From: Alloyangia pacifica
Lineage (GTDB): Bacteria > Pseudomonadota > Alphaproteobacteria > Rhodobacterales > Rhodobacteraceae
DNA length: 64,000 nucleotides
Assembly (NCBI RefSeq): GCF_003111685.1
Contig: NZ_CP022190.1
Coordinates: 124,001-188,000, forward strand
Direction of reading: 5' to 3'
The translations under genes were made by a program, and so were the position numbers. The notes below the pieces were generated by a model. The model was not told where the DNA came from. It did no database searches and saw nothing but the letters and a program-made list of their open reading frames with translations. Shown here one piece after another: positions 45,866 through 55,617 of the stretch (position 1 is its first letter; each line of letters opens with the position of its first letter).

Positions 45866-47269
45866 ATGGCGACACGAAAACTCTACGCGGGCGCGAAGCT
45901 GCGCGACCTGCGCGGGCGGCTGGGGCTGACGCAAAAGGACTTTGCCGGGAAACTCGGCGTGTCGCTGCCCTATCTCAACCAGATGGAGAACAACAACCGC
46001 CCGGTTTCGACCACGGTGGTGCTGGCGCTGGCGCAGGAGTTCGGCTTCGACGTCACCGAGCTGGGCCAGGGCGACTCGGAGCGGCTGATCTCGGACATGC
46101 GCGAGGCGCTGGCCGACCCGGTTTTCGGCGAGCACGCGCCGCCGCTGGCCGACCTGCGGCTCACCGCCTCCAATGCCCCCGCCCTCGCTCGGGCCTTTCT
46201 CGAACTGCACCGCGCCTATCGGCAGACCCACGAGCGGCTGGCCTCGCTCGACGAGGCGCTGGGGCGGGAGGGCACGCAGATGCAGCCGTCGCCTTGGGAA
46301 GAGGTGCGCGACTTCTTCCATTATTGCGACAATTACATCGACGCGGTGGACCGCGCCGCCGAGCATTACGCGCATTCGCTGGGAGAGGGCGGCGCCGACC
46401 TGCGCGGGGCGGTCATCGCCCACCTGCGCGAGCGCGGCATCACCCTGGAATTCTCGCAATCCGCGCCGCTGCGCAGCTATGACGCCGAACAGCGGGTGCT
46501 GACCATGTCGTCACTGGCGCAGCCCGAGACGCTGACCTTCCAGATGCTGATCCAGGTGGCGCTTCTGCGGCAGGACAAACTGCTCGAGGCGACGCTCGAT
46601 TTGGCCCGTTTCCAGTCCGACACGGCCCGTGCCATCGCCAAGCTCGGGCTCGCCAACTACTTCGCCGGGGCGGTCATGATGCCCTATATGCGGCTGCTGG
46701 AAGCGGCGCAGGAGACCCGGCATGACCTGGAGCTTCTGGCGGCGCGCTTCGGCGCTTCCGTCGAGCAGGTGGCGCACCGACTGTCGACGCTTCAACGACC
46801 CGGCGCCAAGGGCATTCCCTTCTTCTTCGCGCGGGTGGATCAGGCCGGAACGATCACCAAGCGGCACTCCTCGACCCGGCTGCAGTTCGCCCGTTTCGGC
46901 GGCGCCTGCCCGCTGTGGAACGTGCACCAGGCCTTCGAGACGCCGAACCAGTTCCTGCGCCAGCTCGCCGAAACGCCTGACGGGGTGCGCTACGTGCTGC
47001 TGGCGCGCGACGTGACCAAGCCCGCGGGCCGCTTTGGCGCGCCGGTGCGGCGCTTTGCCATCGCGCTCGGCTGCGAGGTGAAACACGCCGGCGCGCTGGT
47101 CTATGCCGACGGGCTGGATCTGGGGCAGGACCGCGCCTTCGAGCCGATCGGCATCTCCTGCCGGATCTGCGAGCGCACCGATTGTCACCAACGCTCGGTG
47201 CCGCCGCTTGAGAAGCGGATTTCCATCCACCCCGAGCGCCGGGACATCCTGCCCTATACGCTGGAGTAG
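45866..47269 (+). CDS. pccR: Short-chain fatty acyl regulator PccR (XRE/ScfR family)
   Basis: This is a 467-residue regulator. Residues 1-65 form a XRE helix-turn-helix (LRDLRGRLGLTQKDFAGKLGVSLPYLNQMENN in outline). The rest has the ImmA/IrrE-like and DUF2083 architecture of ScfR proteins, ending in a cysteine cluster, CRICERTDCHQRS. In Rhodobacter PccR activates pccB when propionyl-CoA is present. The gene is adjacent to pccB and an autoregulatory-looking dyad precedes it. The ATG at 45866 was chosen; an earlier ATG lies in the dyad. Confidence 0.9.
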   Translation: MATRKLYAGAKLRDLRGRLGLTQKDFAGKLGVSLPYLNQMENNNRPVSTTVVLALAQEFGFDVTELGQGDSERLISDMREALADPVFGEHAPPLADLRLTASNAPALARAFLELHRAYRQTHERLASLDEALGREGTQMQPSPWEEVRDFFHYCDNYIDAVDRAAEHYAHSLGEGGADLRGAVIAHLRERGITLEFSQSAPLRSYDAEQRVLTMSSLAQPETLTFQMLIQVALLRQDKLLEATLDLARFQSDTARAIAKLGLANYFAGAVMMPYMRLLEAAQETRHDLELLAARFGASVEQVAHRLSTLQRPGAKGIPFFFARVDQAGTITKRHSSTRLQFARFGGACPLWNVHQAFETPNQFLRQLAETPDGVRYVLLARDVTKPAGRFGAPVRRFAIALGCEVKHAGALVYADGLDLGQDRAFEPIGISCRICERTDCHQRSVPPLEKRISIHPERRDILPYTLE

Positions 47270-47272
47270 CGC

Positions 47273-47854
47273 TCAGCCCTCCTGCAGCCGCAGCGCGCGC
47301 TTGGTGGCAAAGACCTCCTGCCGCTCGACCCAGGGGTACTTGTGGTCATCAACCACCGGCCCCCAGTAGAGCTCGCCCCCGAACCGCCAGGGATCGAGCA
47401 CGATCCCCTCTTTCATCGTGCCGCCCTTCTGGCTGACGATGACCGAGCTGTGCTCGATGCGGAAGGTCTTCATCGCGTTGGCGATGCCGCGGTGCAGGTC
47501 GAGGGTGCGGAAGTTCTCCTGCTCGAGCCGCGCCTGCAGGTCGTCCGCCCACTGGTAGCACAGGCCGCGGGGTCGGGTGCCGTTGTTGACCTTGATGTTG
47601 TGGATGTACGCCGGGTCGGTCACGTTCCACGCGACCGCGAGCTCGCGCGGGTAGTCGATCGAGATGCGCGCCATCCGCTGCGCCTCTTCGGGATCGACGC
47701 CGGGGCCAAGATTCTGGATCGACTGCGCCAGCGCGGCGTATTCCGAGGGCGGCGGGGCGGGCACATGCGGATCGCGCGCAGCCGCGCAGGCCGAGAGAAG
47801 CGAGGCGGCCAGCAGCAGCGGCAGCACAGAGAGGCGGGAGAAGAACTGGGACAC
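47273..47854 (-). CDS. Lipoprotein with transglutaminase-like Cys-His-Asp pattern
   Basis: This protein is about 193 residues, with a lipoprotein signal (SVLPLLLAASLLSAC) and a soluble domain that shows, in the right order and spacing, a cysteine in GLCYQWADDL, a histidine in IEHSSVIV and an aspartate in VLDPWRFGG. This is the triad order of transglutaminase-fold cysteine enzymes, so it may be a periplasmic amidase or protease-like enzyme. The start is unsettled: GTG at 47854 fits the signal, but no ribosome site is clear; a GTG at 47941 would add 29 residues. Confidence 0.65.
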   Translation of the reverse strand: MSQFFSRLSVLPLLLAASLLSACAAARDPHVPAPPPSEYAALAQSIQNLGPGVDPEEAQRMARISIDYPRELAVAWNVTDPAYIHNIKVNNGTRPRGLCYQWADDLQARLEQENFRTLDLHRGIANAMKTFRIEHSSVIVSQKGGTMKEGIVLDPWRFGGELYWGPVVDDHKYPWVERQEVFATKRALRLQEG

Positions 47855-47917
47855 GGCTCGGGAGGTCTTGTTGCTGGGAAATGGAACAGGGCCTGACCTA
47901 GCGCGCGGGAGCGAGGC

Positions 47918-47959
47918 TGTCGAGCGGGGAGCGCTCGACACTTGGGCGAAGCGTCGCCC
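47918..47959. other. Two adjacent hairpins between lipoprotein gene and gatC
   Basis: A 9-base perfect stem TGTCGAGCG/CGCTCGACA with a 5-base loop (47918-47940) is followed by GGGCGA/TCGCCC with a 4-base loop (47944-47959). They lie in the divergent gap before gatC and the leftward lipoprotein gene. No T-run accompanies them. Role unknown. Confidence 0.45.
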
Positions 47960-48113
47960 CTACGCGCGCCAGCCGGGGCGCGGCATTCGACCGGCGGCTT
48001 GACCTTGATTCCGGGCACCCGCCCCCTGGCCCCCTCTCTGCGCCTTGCGGGGCGATGCGTGGGGGGGTAAAGGCAACGGGACTTTGACGGACATTCACGG
48101 ACAGGGGGAACCC

Positions 48114-48397
48114 ATGTCGATCGACATTCAGACGGCGGCGCGTATCGCCAAGCTGGCACGCATCCGCGTGGAAGACGAGGCGCTTCCGGCGCTGGCACAG
48201 GAATTCAGCAACATCCTCGAGTTCATCGAGCAGCTGAACGAGGTGGACGTGGAGGGCGTCGAGCCGATGGTCTCGGTGACCCCGATGCGCCTGAAGCGCC
48301 GCGCCGACGGCGTGACCGACGGCGGCATGCAGGAGAAGATCCTCGCCAACGCCCCCGATGCCCGCGAGGGCTTCTTTGCCGTGCCGAAGGTGGTGGA

Positions 48398-48401
<4 letters not shown>
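48114..48401 (+). CDS. gatC: Asp/Glu-tRNA(Asn/Gln) amidotransferase subunit C
   Basis: This is a 95-residue small subunit that holds GatA and GatB together in the amidotransferase converting Glu-tRNA-Gln and Asp-tRNA-Asn to the amide forms. Typical features are [34 protein letters not shown] in outline, then [17 protein letters not shown] and the late [27 protein letters not shown] precedes the ATG. It overlaps gatA by four bases. Confidence 0.95.
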
Positions 48402-49885
<1,484 letters not shown>

Positions 49886-49929
49886 AGGCCCCTTAAAAAA
49901 GGCGCCAGAAAAGGACTAGGGCAGCGGTA

Positions 49930-50613
49930 ATGACACGCATTCTCCTCGGTGGCGCGGCCTTGCTGGCCCTCGCCGCCTGCACCACACCGATCCCCGACAG
50001 CGGGGCGGGCTTCAACGACTACGACAGCTATCAGGCCGAGCGCGCGCAGCGCGACGCGGTGCTCGAGAGCAGCCCGGCGGTCACCTCCTCGGAGCTCCCC
50101 CCGGCGGGGCGGAGCGACGATCCGGCGGTCGCCGCAGCGACCTCGGTGCTCGACGCGCCCGCGGGCACGCCGCTGCCCACGACAACCGGTACCCCGGCGC
50201 CGCAGTCGGTCACCGATTCCTCGGGCCTGTCGGAAGAAAACAGCTTTGACGCGGTCTCGTCCGAGCGCACCATCGAGGACGACAAGACGCTGATCCAGCA
50301 GAACCGCGCGCAATACGAGGTGGTCGCCCCGACCGATCTGCCGGCGCGGCCGGATTCGGATGCGCCGAACATCGTCGCCTATGCGCTGCAGACCAACAAC
50401 CCGGTCGGCACGCCGCTCTACAGCCGCTCGGCCTTTGCCTCCGAAGAAAAGGGCCAGCGCAACTGCGCCAAGTACGAGACCAGCGACCGTGCACAGGAAG
50501 CCTTCCTGTCCGGCGGCGGCCCCGAGAAGGACCGCAACGGGCTCGACCCGGATGGCGACGGCTTCGCCTGCAGCTGGGATCCCGCGCCCTTCCGCGCGGT
50601 GCGCGGCTACTGA
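49930..50613 (+). CDS. Lipoprotein with Excalibur-like calcium-binding C-terminus
   Basis: This is a 227-residue lipoprotein. The signal ends LALAACTT with the cysteine at 17. A long Ser/Thr/Pro/Ala-rich disordered middle (about 20-140) follows. The C-terminal domain (about 178-220) has NCAKY, an internal DRNGLDPDGDGFACSWDP loop and paired cysteines, matching the Excalibur extracellular Ca-binding pattern (DxDxDGxxC). A surface or periplasmic role is likely. It precedes a wall amidase gene by eight bases, which suggests a cell-envelope operon. Confidence 0.78.
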   Translation: MTRILLGGAALLALAACTTPIPDSGAGFNDYDSYQAERAQRDAVLESSPAVTSSELPPAGRSDDPAVAAATSVLDAPAGTPLPTTTGTPAPQSVTDSSGLSEENSFDAVSSERTIEDDKTLIQQNRAQYEVVAPTDLPARPDSDAPNIVAYALQTNNPVGTPLYSRSAFASEEKGQRNCAKYETSDRAQEAFLSGGGPEKDRNGLDPDGDGFACSWDPAPFRAVRGY

Positions 50614-50621
50614 TCCGGGCC

Positions 50622-51281
50622 TTGGACCCGATCTGGTTCCCGTCTGACAATTTCGGGCCGCGACGCTACGGCGCGCGGCCCGATCTCGTTGTGCTGCACT
50701 ATACCGCGATGAAGACCGCGGAGGCGGCGCGCGATTGGCTGTGTTCCCCCGAGGCCGGCGTCTCGGCCCATTACGTGCTTGGCTACGACGGCACCTGCTG
50801 GCAGCTGGTGACCGAGGAAATGCGCGCCTGGCACGCCGGGCTCGGTGCTTGGGGCTCGGTGGAGGAGGTCAATTCCCGCTCCATCGGCATCGAGATCGCC
50901 AATACCGGCGCCGAGCCCTTCCCCGAGGCGCAAATGGCGGCGCTGGAGGTGTTGCTTTCGGGCATCCTCGCGCGCTGGTCGATTCCCCCTGAACGTGTCA
51001 TCGGCCACGCCTGCATGGCGCCGGGGCGCAAGATCGACCCGGGCCCGCTCTTTGACTGGTCCCGCCTCGTCACCAAGGGACTGGCGGTGCGCGCCGCGCC
51101 CACCGAGCCGGGCGATTTCCTGAAGGACGCCTGGCGCTTTGGCTACCGGGTCACGCCCGAGCAGCTCCCCGCGCTTCTCACCTCCTTCCGCGACCGTTTC
51201 CGCCCTGGCGCCAACGGCCCACTCGACGACACCGACCGCGCGCTGATGGCCGGTCTCGCGACGCGCTGGCCCGCCGCCTGA
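50622..51281 (+). CDS. N-acetylmuramoyl-L-alanine amidase (AmpD/AmiD type)
   Basis: This is a 219-residue zinc amidase that cuts the bond between MurNAc and the peptide in wall fragments. Visible are NFGPRRYGARPDLVVLHYTAM (zinc histidine, about residue 26), SAHYVLGYDG, AWHAGLGAWG, SIGIEIANTG and VIGHACMAPGRKIDPGPLFDW. No signal peptide is seen, so it probably acts in the cytosol in wall recycling. No ATG fits: the first in-frame one falls within the zinc motif, so a TTG start is used here. Confidence 0.85.
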   Translation: MDPIWFPSDNFGPRRYGARPDLVVLHYTAMKTAEAARDWLCSPEAGVSAHYVLGYDGTCWQLVTEEMRAWHAGLGAWGSVEEVNSRSIGIEIANTGAEPFPEAQMAALEVLLSGILARWSIPPERVIGHACMAPGRKIDPGPLFDWSRLVTKGLAVRAAPTEPGDFLKDAWRFGYRVTPEQLPALLTSFRDRFRPGANGPLDDTDRALMAGLATRWPAA

Positions 51282-51339
51282 GCCTCGGGGTCGCGAAGCC
51301 GCCGCCCGAGAAGCGCGAGGGGGGGTGCGACAATTAATT

Positions 51340-51353
51340 TTGATCTAGATCAA
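51340..51353. promoter_or_regulatory. FNR/Anr-type box upstream of ctaD
   Basis: The sequence TTGAT-CTAG-ATCAA is a perfect FNR-family palindrome, 121 bases before the ctaD start codon. Oxygen-sensing FnrL-type regulators bind this motif, and in relatives they control terminal oxidase genes. This suggests ctaD is regulated, probably repressed, when oxygen is scarce. The site is seen directly; the direction of control is inferred. Confidence 0.8.
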
Positions 51354-51473
51354 AGGAGATGATTGCCCGGCCCTTGGTCGGCATCTAAAAGGATTGCCAG
51401 ACGAGGGGCGTGGAGGAGTAAGTGCGCGCCCTTGCGAGGGACGTACCTAACAAGGACCAACAGGAGGCACGCA

Positions 51474-53147
51474 ATGGCAGATGCAGCCATTCACGGCCAC
51501 GAGCACGAGGACGACCGCGGGTTCTTCACCCGATGGTTCATGTCCACGAATCACAAGGATATCGGGATTCTCTACCTGATTACCGCGGCATTCGTGGGCC
51601 TCATCTCCGTGGCCTTCACCGTCTACATGCGCCTGGAGCTGATGAGCCCGGGCGTGCAGTTCATGTGCATGGAGGGCGCACGCCTCTTCCCGACTTCGGT
51701 CGAGAATTGTACCCCCAATGGGCATCTGTGGAACGTGATGATCACCGGCCACGGGATCCTCATGATGTTCTTCGTGGTCATCCCGGCGCTGTTCGGCGGT
51801 TTCGGCAACTACTTCATGCCGCTGCAGATCGGCGCGCCGGACATGGCCTTCCCGCGGATGAACAACCTCAGCTACTGGCTTTACGTGACCGGCTCGACCC
51901 TGGCGGTCTGCTCGGTCTTCGCCCCCGGCGGCAACGGCCAGCTCGGTTCGGGCATCGGCTGGGTTCTCTACCCGCCGCTTTCGACCACTGAGTCCGGCCT
52001 CTCGACTGACCTCGCAATCTTCGCGGTGCACGTCTCGGGTGCCAGCTCGATCCTCGGCGCGATCAACATGATCACCACCTTCCTGAACATGCGTGCCCCG
52101 GGCATGACGCTGTTCAAGGTGCCGCTGTTCTCCTGGTCGATCTTCGTGACCTCCTGGCTGATCCTGCTGTCGCTGCCGGTTCTGGCCGGCGCGATCACCA
52201 TGCTGCTGACCGACCGCAACTTCGGGACGACCTTCTTCAACCCGGCGGGCGGCGGCGACCCGATCCTCTACCAGCACATCCTGTGGTTCTTCGGCCACCC
52301 GGAAGTGTACATCGTGATCCTGCCCGGATTCGGCATCATCAGCCACGTGATCGCCACCTTCTCGCGCAAGCCGGTCTTCGGCTACCTGCCGATGGTCTGG
52401 GCGATCATCGCGATCGGCGCGCTTGGTTTCGTCGTCTGGGCGCACCACATGTACACCGTGGGGATGTCGCTGACACAGCAGAGCTACTTCATGCTGGCGA
52501 CGATGGTCATCGCGGTGCCGACCGGCGTGAAGGTATTCAGCTGGATCGCCACGATGTGGGGCGGCTCGATCGAGTTCAAGACGCCGATGCTCTGGGCGAT
52601 CGGCTTCCTGATCCTCTTCACCATGGGCGGCGTGACCGGCGTGGTGCTGAGCCAGGCAGGCGTCGACCGTGCCTACCACGACACCTACTACGTCGTGGCG
52701 CACTTCCACTACGTGATGTCGCTGGGTGCGGTGTTCGCGATCTTCGCGGGGATCTACTTCTACTTCCCCAAGATGACCGGCAAGATGTACCCCGAATGGG
52801 CGGGCAAGCTGCACTTCTACGTCATGTTCATCGGTGCGAACCTAACCTTCTTCCCGCAGCACTTCCTGGGCCGCCAAGGCATGCCGCGCCGCTACATCGA
52901 CTATCCCGAGGCATTCGCCCTCTGGAACCACGTGTCGAGCTGGGGCGCGATCATCTCCTTCGCCTCTTTCCTGTTCTTCTTCTGGATCATGTGGCACTCG
53001 CTGCGCAAAGGCGCCGCCTGCACCGCCGCGAACCCGTGGAACGAATACGCGGATACGCTGGAGTGGACCCTGCCTTCGCCGCCGCCCGAGCACACCTTCG
53101 AGCAGCTGCCGAAGCGCGAGGACTGGGACAAGCATCCCGCCCACTGA
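51474..53147 (+). CDS. ctaD: Cytochrome c oxidase subunit I (aa3 type)
   Basis: This is the 557-residue catalytic subunit of the aa3 oxidase, with 12 helices holding heme a, heme a3 and CuB and pumping protons. Seen are [14 protein letters not shown] (CuB histidine and the cross-linked tyrosine), [10 protein letters not shown] (two more CuB histidines) and [14 protein letters not shown] (ligands of hemes a and a3). The start follows CAGGAGG. The gene stands alone, as in Rhodobacter; the other subunits are not in the window. A terminator follows. Confidence 0.97.
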   Translation: MADAAIHGHEHEDDRGFFTRWFMSTNHKDIGILYLITAAFVGLISVAFTVYMRLELMSPGVQFMCMEGARLFPTSVENCTPNGHLWNVMITGHGILMMFFVVIPALFGGFGNYFMPLQIGAPDMAFPRMNNLSYWLYVTGSTLAVCSVFAPGGNGQLGSGIGWVLYPPLSTTESGLSTDLAIFAVHVSGASSILGAINMITTFLNMRAPGMTLFKVPLFSWSIFVTSWLILLSLPVLAGAITMLLTDRNFGTTFFNPAGGGDPILYQHILWFFGHPEVYIVILPGFGIISHVIATFSRKPVFGYLPMVWAIIAIGALGFVVWAHHMYTVGMSLTQQSYFMLATMVIAVPTGVKVFSWIATMWGGSIEFKTPMLWAIGFLILFTMGGVTGVVLSQAGVDRAYHDTYYVVAHFHYVMSLGAVFAIFAGIYFYFPKMTGKMYPEWAGKLHFYVMFIGANLTFFPQHFLGRQGMPRRYIDYPEAFALWNHVSSWGAIISFASFLFFFWIMWHSLRKGAACTAANPWNEYADTLEWTLPSPPPEHTFEQLPKREDWDKHPAH

Positions 53148-53177
53148 GCGGCTGACGCTCAGAGAGAGTGACAAGCG

Positions 53178-53214
53178 CCGGCCCCGGGGAAACCCTCGGG
53201 GCCGGTTCTCCTTT
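53178..53214 (+). terminator. Terminator after ctaD
   Basis: A 9-base perfect stem CCGGCCCCG/CGGGGCCGG with a 10-base loop is followed by TTCTCCTTT. It stands 31 bases past the ctaD stop codon. Confidence 0.8.
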
Positions 53215-53241
53215 GCGGGGCCGCGTCCCGAGGAGACCGCG

Positions 53242-53428
53242 ATGACCCTGCTCGACCGCTTCGCTGTGATCGCCGACATCCACGGCCATGCCGACCCGCG
53301 GCAGGCCGTGCTGGCAGGTGGCGCACCAGCACATGCCCTACAATCCCGCTCGCATGGTTGCCCTTGCCCGCAAAGGCGGCCGCGACGACTGGGCCGCGGC
53401 GCTCGAGTCCGGCTGGATCAGCGGTTGA
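53242..53428 (+). pseudogene. Decayed metallophosphoesterase gene
   Basis: The first codons read MTLLDRFAVIADIHGHADPRQAVLAG, the N-terminus of a calcineurin-like phosphoesterase with the D-x-H motif. After about 26 codons the frame breaks. In the next frame a sequence typical of the C-terminal end of the same family appears (WQVAHQHMPYNPARMVALA, then GGRDDWAAALESGWISG) and stops at 53428. The middle of the gene is missing, so this is the scar of an internal deletion of most of the gene. It cannot encode an active enzyme. Confidence 0.75.
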
Positions 53429-53475
53429 CCGGCAATTCCCTTCGACAGGCCGCGCGAGGGTGCTAGTCTCCGCCC

Positions 53476-53970
53476 ATGCCCTACCGGTGGACCCCAGCCC
53501 CTGACGACACGGGCGGCGAGCTGACGCTCTGGCCGCACCAGTCGCTTTCGGCCAAGGGCTTCGTCACCTTCATCGGGATTTTCTTCTTCATGGCGCTGAT
53601 CCCCTTCTACGGGCTGCTCGGCACGCATCTGCTCTGGGCGCTGCTGCCCTTCATGCTCGCAGCGCTCGGCGGCATCTGGTATGCGCTGCGCCGCAACGAG
53701 CGGGACCGGCAGATCGTCGAGGTGCTGACGCTTTCGCCGCAGATCACGCAGCTGCTGCGCCAGAACCCGCGCGGCGCGGCGCAGGACTGGCAGTGCAATA
53801 CCTATTGGGTCACTGCCCAGATGCACGAGACCGGCGGACCGGTGCCCCATTACGTCACGCTCAAGGGCGCGGGACGCGAGGTTGAGATCGGCGCCTTTCT
53901 GAGCGAAGAGGAGCGCAAGACGCTCTACCTCGAGCTTTCCGACCGGCTGCGGCATCTGGCGCGGCCCTGA
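53476..53970 (+). CDS. DUF2244 membrane protein
   Basis: This is a 164-residue protein with two membrane helices (about residues 30-70) and a beta-rich C-terminal part. WPHQSLSAKGFVTFIGIFF and the late VEIGAFLSEEERKTLYLEL match the DUF2244 family of alphaproteobacterial inner-membrane proteins. Function unknown. Genes of this family are often near respiratory oxidase genes, and ctaD lies upstream here. Confidence 0.82.
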   Translation: MPYRWTPAPDDTGGELTLWPHQSLSAKGFVTFIGIFFFMALIPFYGLLGTHLLWALLPFMLAALGGIWYALRRNERDRQIVEVLTLSPQITQLLRQNPRGAAQDWQCNTYWVTAQMHETGGPVPHYVTLKGAGREVEIGAFLSEEERKTLYLELSDRLRHLARP

Positions 53971-53987
53971 CCGCGCGAAAGGTTTCC

Positions 53988-54899
53988 ATGGCCCAGGTCC
54001 CTGCCACCAAGAAGATGAAGCGCCGGGCGCTGCGCCTTGCCGCCGCCGTGAGCCCGACGCTGGCCGGAAAGCTCTCGCCCGTGGCCTCGGAACGCGCCGC
54101 GCTCGCGCTGCGGGTCGCGACGACCGGACGGCAGCGCCCCCGCGCCGAGCAGGTGGTCTTTCTCATTCCTCTGGTCGGGCCGCACCACGTCGGAGACTGG
54201 GAGGCGGTAATCGCCCGGCTGGCGCAGACGCTGGAGAGCTTCCGACGGCAGCAAGGCGCCTGGAAGGCAGTGATCTGTTGCCAGGAGCGCCCGCCCCTGC
54301 CCGCTGCGCTGGCCGCAGATGCGCGCATCAGCTGGCTGCCCTTCGACGATCCGACCCCCGGCAACGACAAGTGGCGCAAGCTTGCGGCGCTCTGCGATCA
54401 CCTTGGAAAGATCGTCACGACACCCTCCTACGTCATGAGTTTCGATGCCGACGACCTGCTGCGGGACGGCACCGTGGCCGAAATGCTGGAGCGGCAGGAG
54501 GCAGGTTATCTTGTCGAAGAGGGCTACGTCATGGACCACGCCACCGGCGACGTCGCGCTGGCCGGACCGCCGACTGCTGCGCTGCCGCTGCGCAAGCCGT
54601 TCTGGAAGCTCTGCGGCTCATGCCTCGCGCTGCACCACGACCCGGCGCTGCCGCAGAGCGCGGATTTCCTGCGCGAGATGACCCAGCATGAGCACCGGAT
54701 GTTCCCCTATCTCGCGGCGCTGGCCGGGCGGACGCTGGTGCCATTCCGCACGCCTGCTGTGCTCTACGTGCTGAACCACGGGGAAAATTTCGGCGCCCGG
54801 CGCGGGCGGGTCGGGTTCAAGACCCGCTTCGTTCAGCGTTTCCGGATCGCCGATGCAACCGAGGTCTCGCAGGTGGCGGAGGCGTTCCCCGCCCCCTGA
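53988..54899 (+). CDS. Glycosyltransferase, GT-A fold (rhamnosyltransferase-like)
   Basis: This is a 303-residue protein without a signal peptide. Residues about 55-165 resemble a nucleotide-sugar domain: VFLIPLVGPHHVGDWEAVIARL and, near 145-150, the metal-binding motif FDADDLL. Substrate unknown; it may decorate a surface polysaccharide. It lies 17 bases after the DUF2244 gene and is probably co-transcribed. A strong terminator follows. Confidence 0.72.
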   Translation: MAQVPATKKMKRRALRLAAAVSPTLAGKLSPVASERAALALRVATTGRQRPRAEQVVFLIPLVGPHHVGDWEAVIARLAQTLESFRRQQGAWKAVICCQERPPLPAALAADARISWLPFDDPTPGNDKWRKLAALCDHLGKIVTTPSYVMSFDADDLLRDGTVAEMLERQEAGYLVEEGYVMDHATGDVALAGPPTAALPLRKPFWKLCGSCLALHHDPALPQSADFLREMTQHEHRMFPYLAALAGRTLVPFRTPAVLYVLNHGENFGARRGRVGFKTRFVQRFRIADATEVSQVAEAFPAP

Positions 54900-54906
54900 A
54901 CGCGCG

Positions 54907-54938
54907 GCACCTCTCTTCCAAGAGAGGTGCAAATTTCT
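54907..54938 (+). terminator. Terminator after the glycosyltransferase gene
   Basis: A perfect 10-base stem GCACCTCTCT/AGAGAGGTGC with a TCCA loop is followed by AAATTTCTT. It separates this gene from the convergent yqeY gene. Confidence 0.75.
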
Positions 54939-54953
54939 TCGAGGGAACGTGCC

Positions 54954-55421
54954 TCAGCCGGCCGCCGCGAGCCGGTCCTTGACCATCGGCCCGACGGCGC
55001 CGAAATCCATGCGGCCCTGATAGCGCGTCTTGAGCACGCCCATCACCCGGCCCATATCGCGGATCGAGCTGGCGCCCACTTCCTTGACCGCCGCGTCGAC
55101 CGCCTGCGAGACCTCGTCGTCGCTCAGCGGCTTGGGGAGAAACTCCTCGATGATCGGGATCTCGGCCAGTTCCGCCTCGGCGAGGTCGAGACGCCCGCCC
55201 TCTTCGTAGGTGCGCGCGCTCTCGCGGCGCTGCTTCACCATCTTGGCGAGGATCGACAGCAGCTCCGCATCCTCGACCCCGTCGTCATTGCCCTCGGCAC
55301 GGGCGGCGATGTCCCGATCCTTCACGGCTGCGGTGATCAGGCGCAGCGTCGAGAGCCGCTCGGAGTCCTTGTCTTTCATGGCCTGTTTGGTGGCGGCCTT
55401 GATGCGTTCTCGCAAATCCAT
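54954..55421 (-). CDS. YqeY/GatB-like tRNA-related protein
   Basis: This is a 155-residue protein of the YqeY family, related to the C-terminal domain of GatB. Seen are MDLRERIKAATKQAMKDKD, STLRLITAAVKDRDI, IPIIEEFLPKPLSDDE and SIRDMGRVMGVLKTRYQGRMD. Its role is unclear, perhaps tRNA amidotransfer or binding. It is divergent from carA, an arrangement common in alphaproteobacteria. The start at MDLRERI was chosen; a longer frame runs into the control region. Confidence 0.9.
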   Translation of the reverse strand: MDLRERIKAATKQAMKDKDSERLSTLRLITAAVKDRDIAARAEGNDDGVEDAELLSILAKMVKQRRESARTYEEGGRLDLAEAELAEIPIIEEFLPKPLSDDEVSQAVDAAVKEVGASSIRDMGRVMGVLKTRYQGRMDFGAVGPMVKDRLAAAG

Positions 55422-55617
55422 CGGAAAGGATATCCCCTTACGTTTCCAAGCCCCGAGACTACAGAAAGGCTCCAAAGGGCGCAATCCCGCCCTATACCAA
55501 TGGAAGCCATTGTTTTTGCTATATTTATTTGGGCAAATCAGCGCTTGACCCTTTCGAGCGCTTCCCTTAGGCATGGCGCGATTTGCTTCCCGCCCAGATC
55601 CGAACAGGAGTCGCGCC

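Noticed and set aside
55498..55512. CAATGG-AAG-CCATTG followed by TTTTT as a terminator
   Set aside because: The stem has only six pairs, and it sits in the divergent yqeY-carA promoter region where no rightward gene ends.
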